The notes under the pieces: model-generated
Seen by the model: only the letters and a program-made list of their open reading frames with translations
The model's database searches: none
Told to the model about the DNA's origin: nothing
Assembly: GCF_901709675.1 (NCBI RefSeq)
Contig: NC_051105.1
Coordinates: 10,712,604-10,776,603, forward strand
DNA from: Syngnathus acus
Lineage: Eukaryota; Chordata; Actinopteri; Syngnathiformes; Syngnathidae
Length of the DNA stretch: 64,000 nt
Direction: 5' to 3'
Translations under genes and position numbers: made by a program
In this document: piece after piece, positions 53,662 to 64,000 of the stretch
Numbering within the stretch: position 1 is the first letter of the stretch
Layout of the letters: every line of letters begins with the position of its first letter

Positions 53662-56536
53662 ATGGATGATCATTTATCACAGCCTCATCGACGCAGCTCT
53701 CCGAAGAGGTAAGCAGCAAGCACTCATTTGTCATTGTGGGATTTGTCACTCCTCTCACCAGCTGTCAGGGCTCTTTTTATTTATGACTAAATGAACGGCG
53801 CATAGGTGTGTCCTTGCAAACCCCTACCGAGCCGTCCTCGGCGGCAGCGCGTCTTCACAAAGCAACCTTTGTGAGAAAAAAGGTCATCGACACGACTAAC
53901 ATTCCTTCCGCAGAGCGCATCTCTGTGAAATCACAGTTGTAGATGTTTGCAACAATCTTTGAACAACCTCTTCCCATGCGCCACCACCCCCCCATTTCCT
54001 GCTCTCCCAGTTTTAGTGAGAATTTGCCTTGACCATATGTTGAGGTCATGGGAAATATTTAGCAGGCACAAACGACACTCTTGCCTCCTCTGTTGCCGTC
54101 AGGAACCGGATGATCCTTTTTACCCCCCACCCTCATAATTTATATAAATGATGTGCTTGCTTGTATATCCGCAAACAAAATCCCAAATTGTCACACGTGA
54201 TAGTTTTAGCAGAGGACATGATGGAATTTCCCATTAGTTTTAGTTCAGGGAGATGATGTCAGCCGCCTGTATTCCAGCGGTTGAAATCATTAAAAAAGGA
54301 GGAGTGAGTTTCCAGAGCTTGTTACTTGCTTTTTTGGCAACTTTGAGATAGAGCAGCTTTTTTTTTTGTTGGTGTTTAAATTGAAGGTGAGGGGAAGAGT
54401 AGGAGTTTTTGACTGATGCAAACTTTCCATTCCGAAGAGTACAGGCTCTCACACAGTGGAACCTCTAAGAAACACAATCCATTCTGGAGAGGATAGTCCA
54501 TTTCTTTGCATTTCAAAATATTTTTCCCCCATAGGAAATAATGGAGAAATACATATAATTGGTTCCAGGTTAACTGTCATTATCGTTTTTTTTAGGGGGA
54601 AAATTACTATTTAAGTCGCTGTCATCGAAAGGCACAAAAAGCCAACTAAAAAGAAAAATACTTGTCAGCGTTTTGTGTCAGCGTTATGACATCATGCACA
54701 GCCCCAGCAGAATTATAATCAAAATGTGTGAGTTTATTTGACTGTAAGTTTCACAGTTTACCAAAGTCATTTCTCAGTTTGATTTCTGTTCGTGCAGTCA
54801 GTTCAGATGAGTGCGGCGGAGAAGCCAAATCTGCGGTTTATTTAGAGAAGTTAGCCACCCTTTTCTATAAACGGGATGGCACATGTTCCGCGGTCTCCCG
54901 AGCCAACATTTTGTGGATGGCCGTCAAGTTAAGGCTGCACGTGTTATTCTTCATTTATTGCACAAATAGTGACCCTGGCCAGAGCTGGCTCCGCTCCAAG
55001 CCGTATTCATTGTTAGCACGTTTGCGCATGTAGCTGTTATGTAAGAGGGGACAGTGGCGGGACGTGCCTTTGAACGTCTCTATTTCTTTATGACAACACT
55101 ATATGATATAACATGAAATACAAAATCTTATTAATCGTGATTTTAATCCCAACTGAAAAATCATCGTTTTATTAATTGTGATTTTAGTCTCAATCGAAAT
55201 AATTAGGCTTATTTCCATAATTTATTTCCTAAGTGTGCTTGGATGCCAATGTTACAAATTGTAACTTCTCAGTCAGAAATTCTCCATGGCGTGGACTAAT
55301 TGGACGAAGTTTGAACTAAAGAATGATCTCGCGTGCCAATGCTGGTTCTCCTCGGGGCAGAATGTGGAATTAGTTAAGGTATTGCGAATCCCCACAGCTG
55401 TTTTGTGGACACGCGGGCGGTCCGATGACGCGTGTTATGCCAAAGATGCGCGGAGCCTGTGGGCATAGCGAGGCAAGAGAAGAGATTTGTTGCTTGTTGG
55501 TTTTCCTGTCGTATGTGTTGACACGCATTAGAGCTGTCCAATATTACAAACCATTAAAAGTTGTCCTTTTTATAAGACAGTTGAAAACATGTTTGATCAT
55601 CCTCTAAAAAAGCACGCTAAGGCTTTTTGAGTACAGTAAGTGAAAATGGGGACGTTTGATCACACGGGCGCATTCTGCCTCACAGGATTTGAACAGAGCA
55701 CGGGGCGCAGAGCCAAAGGCCCCGGGAATAATGGCTCGTCTTTGTCACCACGCCGGAGCCAACGCGTTGACCGTAAATACCAAAGACTACTTGTGTGGCG
55801 TCCACAGTCACGCGCATTATCAAGACAGCTGTTTTTACCCTTGATCAAAAGATTTCTGTTTTGCGCACAATTGTGTATTCACAATAAGCACTCCATCCTT
55901 TTGACCTGCCGTGCAGATCGATGTCGAACGCTGGCACGAGTCGTACTCCTGGAACAAATCCCTTCTAGGACGTGACGGTTAAATTCCTCCCACTCTCGGC
56001 CTGTGAAAAAGGCAGCATGAATTAGCCCTTTGTGCGCCGCTAATGGAAACGCTCACTTATCTGAAATAACATTCCAGCATTCTACACGACACATTTATCA
56101 GAATTTATTTGACCTTCATTGTCAGTGCTTGAAGGCGATGTTTGTGCAGATAAATAACATTATTTGTGGCTAACAGTTTTCAGTCCCAACCGAATTGATA
56201 GTTGTCTTTTGGGCTGAGCTTCAAGCACCGCCCCTTTGGTTGTCATTACTACACACTCAAGCTTCAAATTTTAAGGTGGGCAGAATTTTAAATTTCTGCT
56301 CATGAGAATTTTTTAATAAATAACTGAAACAGGAAGTTGCAAGTTCCAGAGTTCCTCTGTCCCTTTTTTCTAATCTGCTTCCGTCCTCTATAATTTCTGA
56401 ATAAATGGCCTTTCCGGGCCTCCTTTTAAAAGCTTGTGTTTACAGTTGAGTGACCTCTCACCAAATTAGCAGCTGCGGCTCATGGTCCCGCTGTGTTGTG
56501 TCTTTTCTCAGGGATCAACCATCCTCCCGCTTCTTA

Positions 56537-56567
<31 letters not shown>

Positions 56568-59500
56568 CGCGACTCTTAAGCACCGCCCCTTTGACCCACT
56601 CCCACACTCTAACGTAACCTCAACACACCTTTCGTTTGACATTTTTGAGAAGGCCCTCAAATCAAACTTGGGTTTAAATTCTTAAGACATCCACTTACAT
56701 AAAGTCACAAGGTAGTCTCAAGTGTGCTGGCCCCACTTCGCAAATCCAAAATGACTGCTCAAACAAATCTGGTAAAACGTTGCATGCTTTGGATGATCCA
56801 TCTAGAGTTGTCTCTTTCCTCTTCAAAATAGGACTGTCGCAATAAAGAGCCCCGCTACCCCCCGCCTGCATACCGATGTCCTCCTCTTGCTGCGCTCACA
56901 GTCAATTTAATCCATCTTTAATCCAAATTGAATTATCTTAACCCCACTCGGTTGTGCCTCACGCGTTGGCCCGATTTTCTCAGAAATGCACGCGGTCACT
57001 TCAGGAGTCCTGCAATGAACTAGTGTCGATTAGAATTGATTTGCGTCAAAGCATGCGCATTATCAAAAGATTATTATTATTATGATTATTTTTAATCATT
57101 CAGTTATATTAATTTACCATAATATATTTTTCAAATGACACATTCTATGTTTTGGGTGTATTTTTATATAATAATGTGGTTATTTTTGCACCAGTCTTTG
57201 CTCAACAGACGAGCCCTTGACATGATTCCGGAGTGAGTCACTGTTAAGAGGTAAGGTGTGGCTTTTTTAAAAAAAGAAAAAAAAAAAAAAGAAATCATTT
57301 CTCAATGAAAACAAATTCTAAACAGCCTGATTCAATTACATTTGAGAGCGGTGACGTTTCCTAGATTCTTTTCAACCTTCAACCCACCCCCCTTTGCTCT
57401 GTTAACACAATCAACTCTAGCCTGATTAGGTCAGTCATGATTAGGAAAGAGCGGAACGGTCAAACCAACATTGTATTTATCTAGAGCCACGTGCTTGGAA
57501 TGTACAGTGCTCCCGTGGCCCCGCCCACAGGTTCATGTCTGCACAAAGCCGCTTACACCTTTTTTGTCGTGACCGCGGGGGAGTGCTATCAACATACAAG
57601 CGCTTTGGCTTTTCCCCAGCCCGCCGAGCAGGATTTAGTTGGAGGAGAGGCGTTTGTGATACTGCGGCTCAGGCGTGGCACAAAGGTGGGCCTTTTCGGG
57701 CTCTACTCGATAGCAGTCGGTCCATCTGACAGCTCGCGGGAGATATCATGAAGGTTTTCTGAGTTGAGGTAAGAGTGGGATGAAATGTTGGCAGGGGCGT
57801 CACACCTGCTCTCCACATTTTTTGAGCGTTATGTCTAAAATACCACGGCTGGGCTGCCACGCAACCTTTCCTCGAGTCGCACAGGAGGTCGAATTTTGTT
57901 TTGACTCCCAACTGAGCTGGAGAGACTACGGCGTGTTGGAGCTTGTGTAGTGGCGTTTAACAGCTTTGGTACACTTGATTCTTCTGCTGTTTAAAAAAAA
58001 AAAAAAAAAAAAAGTAAATTAGATTATTTGTTAATCTTCAGTTGCTTATTTTGTTTTGATAAAAGCACTCTGACTGGACGCGATGGTGCCAGCTGGAACC
58101 AAATGTTTGGAATGTGAAGACTTTGCATGATGTGCTTTTTCCGCCCTCCAGAAAACTCCTCATACTTTTTAAACAACCCTAAATTTCAACAATAATTCAC
58201 TTGACTTCAGTTAATTAATACATCCCTGCCAGTGTTATTTTTTTTCCATACAGCATTTTTTTTTTTTTTTAATACGACTTTTGTAGTCTTTGGTGTGGTC
58301 GCCGAGCCTGTTTGTTTTTATGTTGTTTGCACTCCTGAAGCGCAGCAGATCCGTGCATGATGAAAGCGGCGGGGCGGCACAATGACAGGAGGTGATTACG
58401 ACTTCCTGGTCTGTAGTCAAGTACGCGTATCGTGTTGGTGTGACTCGCTTGCGAGCATGGGAAGCGGCAGTCAAGCTGTGACATGCTTGCCGTCTTAAAA
58501 AAAAAACAACAGACTGCTCACGCCCTCGTCTGAGCAGCTGTCACCTGCTGAATGTGTGACTGATACGTCACTGTCCACATAGCACTCAATCGAGAATTTG
58601 AAGTCTTCCATGCCTGGATTCAAACCCCCAACCTCAGAATGTTCCTTCTGACCCCTCAACAAATAATTCCAAAGTCAAATAAACAACCAGGACCTAGAAA
58701 TCAGGACTTTGCACCAGACGTGATGTTTTAAGGGCAGACATATTTGTGTTGTTTTGCTACCGTCTCTTCTCTTTTCAAATTTCCTGTCTCCTCAATGGTT
58801 TTGATGCCTTAGCCTACCGCCACTTTTTTTTAGTATGTCAAAGAGGGTGGCCACTGGCAGTAATGCACTTTGCCAACCGCTGGAGTGAGCTCTCTTGAGA
58901 TGTCTTCAAGCGGTATGTTGACATCTTGCGTGACGCGACGCATGAAAGTGACTCAACTGTATTAGCCGAATTGAAGCCCACAGAAATGCTGATGCGGCTG
59001 TTTGCTACAGTAGTTCTTGTGTGTGCCTGTATATATATATATTTTTTTTTTTTTTTGTGGTAAAGGAAACCGTAATTGAAAAAAATTCCGTTATAGCGTT
59101 TTTCATTTGCCTTGTTTGCTCTGTAATACAATGAAGAAGCTGGTTTGTTATGTCAAATAATTCAACTTAATCCTTTAATGAGACGCAGTCTTGGGACTGT
59201 TATACTCCCGGATATTTTGTTGACTTGGTTAAACTTTGTCTGAAGAAAGCGTAAACTACACCGTGTCCTTTTGCACAAGGCCCAGTTTTCCCACTTTGCG
59301 TTGCTGCTACTTTGCATGCTAACAGCTAGCTTACAGTTGTGAGAAGCACATGCTTCACCCAGATCTGATTGTCTGTGGCCCTAAAGCAATGTGAAAGACT
59401 TTCTTTCATTGTGTTGGAGGTTGTTTTTGAAAATCACCCATTGGATCCCAGAATTTCCTCAGATGCACGAGGATAACCTAAAAAAACATTAGAAACAGCA

Positions 59501-62500
59501 AATCAATATTATTATCATTAAATCATATTTGACGACCTTACCCTAGAGCTGCCATATTGGATTACTTTAGTTATTTATTTGTAGCCAATTTTTTAACCAT
59601 TGGTAGTCATTGAAGGTCGGTCGGTTCGGACTCCGTTGAACTTCGGAGCGTCCACTGTAATCGAGAGTACTGTTTTGATCTGTCGGCTACCCTTCTATTT
59701 TTCTTAGCATAAAAGACCCATGACTTCGTAAAGGAAGATTTGTAACAATTAGTCTTTGACATATCCACAGAGTGATTTCATGCAGATCTTTAAGGACCGT
59801 TGATCCCCCCCGCCAATAGCAAGGCTAATAATCCCTTGCTAGACGTGCCTCAGTGCTGCCTGTGACCTTGCATTGCTCAGATTCCTGCATACCCCCACAA
59901 GAGACTTGAGCAGGCTATCATTCAGGGCAAAAGGTCCGCAAGAACCTGGTTCTTCTGCGGCTGGGATGACTACATGCTCAGCTTGTCCACTTGCCCACCG
60001 CAGGGGCCTTGGGAGAGGATACTGTAAGCATATTAAATGGCATTTTTGTTTGTAACTAGAAATGGCAATCTTCACATTTAATCCTTATTAAAGTACAATT
60101 TATTGCATGATGCTAATTATGGTACGTAGCTCCACTTGATTGTCTTGTGACTACTTTGCCATGTTAACCTCAACGGTCTGTATTGTGATGGAGCCGCACC
60201 CTCAAGCGGAGCCAATTCCATTCTAGTCTGTCTGGTGAATATCAAAGATTGGGTGGAAATGTTTTATTTGTTTTACCCACCAAATATGGTTGTCTGCCTT
60301 GAAGCAATCACCAGAATGCTAATTTTAAGCTTCTAACCAAATAACTTTTTTTTTGTTTCAACAACAGGGTGTCGACCAAGAGCAAAGCCCCATCCCCACC
60401 GGGACTGAAGAATTTGGATTCCTCTGATTTCTCGCAGTGGTATCCAGGAAACGCTCCTTTCACCATGGACCACAAGGAGAAGCTCGTCGATAAAGATCTC
60501 TCTCTGGTAGTTGTTTTGCCCGATGGTGTGGAAAAGATGACCACAGTACATGGGAGGTAAAAAAAAAAAAAAAAAAGTTGGCAATGAGCTAACGGATTGA
60601 ACGCTCACGGAACACGTTGCACATTTTACTTTGCATGTTCTAACTGGCACAGGAGGTTTCACCCCTTTGTCTTTGTGAACCGCCATGCAAATATTGTCTT
60701 CTGCGTGTCTTTCAGCAAGCCGCTAATGGATCTGTTAGTGACTCTGTGCGCGACGTATCACCTCAACCCATCAAGTTACACCTTGGAACTGATCACGGCC
60801 GGCCGGCGCAATGTCAAACTCAAGCCCAGCGCTCTCATCGGAACCTTGGACGTGGAGAAGATCTTCCTTAAACCTAAAGGAGATGATAAAAATAAGAAGA
60901 CTGGTCCTCAAAAGCCTGAGGTACATTTGACTATTCCTAAATGGATTTTTTTTTTGCCCAAATTCATTTAATCATATCGTCTCTGTTCTTCAGGTCACTG
61001 TTCGCATGGTGATAAACTACAAGAAGACCCAGAAAGCAATTTTACGAGTCAACCCTCAGGCCCCCCTGACTGAACTTTTACCGGCAATCTGTGAGAAATG
61101 TGAATTTGCAGAGGAGACAACCATTTTGTTGAGGGATGTGCAATCACTGGCCCCTTTGGACTTGTCCTGCTCCCTAAACGATTATGCAATCAGGGAGCTT
61201 TACGCAAGAGATACAAGAGGTAAGCCAAAATGTTTTGTCAGGACTTTTACCATCCATGTTTATCACGCTATTTGCTCGCAGGACATTCTGACTCTCCCGC
61301 GTGTCCAGCCTCACCCACACATTCAGGTAGGAGGCAAATTTGTTTGAAAATTTTCTCCAAAACTCATCCCCATCACAAAATGTTTTCTTCCAGTGGCGGT
61401 GATGCCCGGAAAGGACAAAAATCAGAAAGAAAAAGAAAACAAGGGCCTCTTCAGCAAGTTTAGAAAAAGCAAAAAAACTGCTGAGCAGGTACGTTTTTTT
61501 TTTTTCTTTTTCCCCGCGCGCTCACTGGCCTCTTCGTCCGTCACTCTTGTTAGTTCAACAAGACGTTACGACTTTACGATTCCACTGTATGAGCTGGCAA
61601 ATGCAAATACTGAGAGGGAGGTTTTGTTGACGTAGCTTTTTCATTGGTCCAGCACGCACCGTGCGCTTCTGGAGCCGAGTTCTTATCGTGCCCCCCCCGG
61701 TTGAATGTTTGCTCTTTAAAGGCCACGACGGTCAGTGCCCCGGCTTCCCCGGTTCTGGTGAGCAAGCCTCGACCGCTCAGCATGGCTTTGCCCGGCGGCT
61801 ACTGCTCGCCTCCGCTGATGTCTCCCACCTCGCCCGTCGGCGATGCGCCCAAGAAGAGACGGGCGCCTGAGCCCCCCATCGTTGTGTCACAAAGCTGCCA
61901 CGCAGACCTCAGCGCCCGCCAGAGCCTCTCCTCCGAGCCAACCACCCCAGTCGACTGTGAGGTTGGTAGACACATTTTGAAATAACACAGTAGATCATTA
62001 TTAATTTTGATTTCTGTGTTGAAGGTTTCTGGATTAAGTCGCGGCTCATCTGCAGAGTCTTCACTGAAGAGAACCAAGCGCAAGGCTCCACAACCGCCGA
62101 CACCCCCGAGCAGCGCTGTCCCGGAAACTGAGCCTCCTCAAGAAAACGTGCAAGGTTTGTCTTTGCATCACTGTGTGCATCCATAACTTGTCAATAATCA
62201 TGACATTTGCGCTTATTGGGCCCCATCCACCCATTTGGCTTCTCTTATGTGACTCTTGCGCCTCCTAGTGGACGTAAATTACCAGTTCAACGTATTTGAC
62301 CTTTTTAATTTGATTTAATGAGTGAATCTACTCACTTTTAGGGGGCTTTGAGGCAAAAAGGCCCATTTTGTGTTTATTTTTTTGAGCATATTGATTTAAC
62401 CAAGATAGCCTAAATAAAGAATTTGATCAAAGTGTAAAATGAGAAATATGAAAAGCCACTTGAAGGGATGTGGAACAAATGGGGAATTAGTTCAAGCCAA

Positions 62501-64000
62501 TTTTTGTCCTTGAATTTCAAAGGACAGCGCGTGTTCAAGCCCTGTGTATTTTTTCTGCATTGAGGTGGAATTAGCCGCCTTTGGAGTTACTTTCCGGTTA
62601 TTGTCCACGCGTATTTTGCCATTCTTGTATAGTCCTGTGAGGGAAGTTCCACCCTGGAGTGAACACAAAAGCAATTTAAAGCAACAATAAGACTATTGAA
62701 TGTTTTGGCCCTGGTTTTTAAAAACAAATCTGGTGTGTTTACATCGGGGGGAAAAAAACGGTGTTGCAACCCTGAATTAACCTGGAGGAAGTGTGACCTC
62801 AGCGCATACTGTGGCAAAGTGACATTCCTTAACTTGTCCTCATGTGTCCTCCTCTGATGTTTATGAGCTTACATAGTCTCATGCTACAGAGCAGATATCA
62901 TGTGCTCGATTGTATTTTGTTTTTGTCTCAGTTGTCCTGGAATTACCTCTGTGCTTGGGATATTTTCTCATAACACAATTGATTAAGAAACAGATTGTTG
63001 GACAAAAATTAAATGTGAGTCCTCAATTGTGAACGCACCATTTGTAAATTGCATAATTTCAAGAACATTTGTGTCAAATTGGTCGATAATTAAAGTAGGT
63101 CCCTCAAGCAACTTCACACAAGTGTTTTGTGGATTGGTGTACAGAGTCTGCAGGCACCAAAACACTGGAGGAGATCATGGAGGAGACCTCAGCAGCTGCC
63201 AGCGAGATCCAGAAAGAAGACCTCATTGTCAGCTGTGGGGATGATCAGTTTTGTGATCGATCCTCAGATGGCAAGTACGAAATCCAAGATTTTCCAAAAG
63301 CATTTCTTTTAATCATGCTTGTAAATTCTTTTAATTCTTATAATTTGCTTTTTCCTGTCAGTCAGTCACAGAGCCCCGCGAATGATTTAGTTAGTATTCA
63401 GACCGATGAGAGGACGCCGGCTAGCACCGATTCCTATCAACTGGAGGGTATGATTTCTATTGTGCCAAATTGACCTGTAAATGGAGTAGTGTCTTTTTTT
63501 TGTGTCATTCTTTCTCTCTCTCCATATTTTGACACCAAAGCAAAAATTCAAACAAAAAGACAAAAAATGCCATCTTCTGTTTTCCACAGAGATGGCCTTG
63601 TGTCAACTTGAAAGTGAATTTGGTCACCCCTCCAGTGATGTAACAAGTGACCTCCAGTCGTGCCTGCAAAATCCAGAAGAGAGCCAGGCTGCCTCTGTTC
63701 ACGGAGACGTCGCCGCCCCCCAGGAGGCGTCGCTTAGCTCGGAGGCGAGCGCCACGTCCCGTCCCGCTGGGGAGGACGCTCAGGTGCAAACAGATTTCCC
63801 AGCTCCCCCTGAGCCGCTGCCTCAGCAACAGGTATGCGCGGATGATCAAGTTCCGCCCTCCGCCAAGGAACCTGGTTTGGAATCTACGGAAGGCGAGAAG
63901 AAGGATATTGCCACTTCAACGGATGAGCAGCTACACGCCGACCTCAAATGTAGCCAAGCAACAGAGACGTGCCAAACTCTGGCCGCGTCCGACGCCGCCT
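53662..64000 (+). CDS. cobll1: Cordon-bleu WH2 repeat protein-like 1 (partial, 3' end cut)
   Basis: Cordon-bleu family cytoskeletal protein; the COBL branch nucleates actin through C-terminal WH2 motifs. Exons: 53662-53708 (coding part of an exon starting at 53628), 60368-60556, 60716-60920, 60994-61219, 61282-61326, 61394-61488, 61722-61961, 62025-62154, 63145-63274, 63362-63447, and 63590 to the window end, still open. Phases match at every junction. The start [16 protein letters not shown] runs into [12 protein letters not shown], like the MDGRTPRP...KAKAPLPP start of human COBLL1. The cordon-bleu domain follows ([62 protein letters not shown]). Two KRAP-type motifs appear (KKRRAPEPP and [11 protein letters not shown]). 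The last exon is the low-complexity acidic region; the WH2 motif lies beyond the window. COBL is the alternative; the slc38a11 neighbour supports cobll1. Confidence 0.92.
53709..60367 (+). other. cobll1: cobll1 first coding intron (6.7 kb)
   Basis: Bounded by AAGAG|GTAAGC and TTTCAACAACAG, phase 2 on both sides. Inside are simple repeats: (TG)n near 56536-56575, poly-A runs near 57275 and 57990, a (TA)5-poly-T run near 59030. Also scattered small open frames without splice context. I see no exon in it. It is by far the longest intron of the window, so regulatory elements are possible but not readable by eye. Confidence 0.65.
56536..56575. repeat. (TG)n/(CG) microsatellite
   Basis: Imperfect tgtgtg run merging into gcgcgcgtgtgtgcgcg within cobll1 intron 1. 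Confidence 0.85.

Overview
This window is vertebrate nuclear DNA. Every gene has many exons with GT-AG (and two AT-AC) introns, and the introns are short. The gene order csrnp3 - galnt3 - ttc21b - sodium channel - slc38a11 - cobll1 is a rearranged subset of the human 2q24.3 neighbourhood (COBLL1, SLC38A11, SCN3A/2A, CSRNP3, GALNT3, TTC21B, SCN1A/9A). Compact introns, fish-style DNA-transposon remnants and a single channel gene where tetrapods have a cluster point to a teleost, probably a small-genome percomorph. I cannot name the species.

Layout. 1-1809 (+): last intron and last coding exon of csrnp3, followed by a long 3' UTR. 4795-8892 (-): galnt3, 10 coding exons, 624 aa. 11182-18336 (-): ttc21b copy A, 29 exons, 1317 aa. 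18764-25793 (+): a second intact ttc21b copy (B), also 29 exons, 1316 aa, head-to-head with copy A across a 427-bp shared promoter that carries an RFX X-box-like site. 25794-30189: tail-to-tail intergenic DNA. 30190-43292 (-): a complete Nav1 channel, scn1la-type, 26 coding exons, 1971 aa, with DEKA filter and IFM gate. 43293-48767: 5' region of the channel with a probable non-coding exon at 47420, then the slc38a11 promoter side. 48768-51852 (+): slc38a11, 11 exons, 437 aa. 53662-64000 (+): cobll1, first coding exon, a 6.7-kb first intron, then exons to the window end, where it is cut. All exon sets were assembled by hand from splice sites; each sums to a whole number of codons, and their lengths fit the families.

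The most unusual content is the inverted, head-to-head duplication of ttc21b, which encodes the retrograde intraflagellar-transport subunit IFT139. Nearly every exon keeps its length. Exons 12-14 and the introns between them are almost identical between copies while neighbouring introns are unrelated, which suggests gene conversion. Copy B looks faster-evolving. The last intron of copy A holds a perfect 81-bp inverted repeat with a hammerhead-ribozyme-like core on the transcript-sense strand, resembling Penelope-like retroelement ends. The channel retains two AT-AC introns, one with U12 signals, and carries two TIR-bearing non-autonomous DNA transposons.
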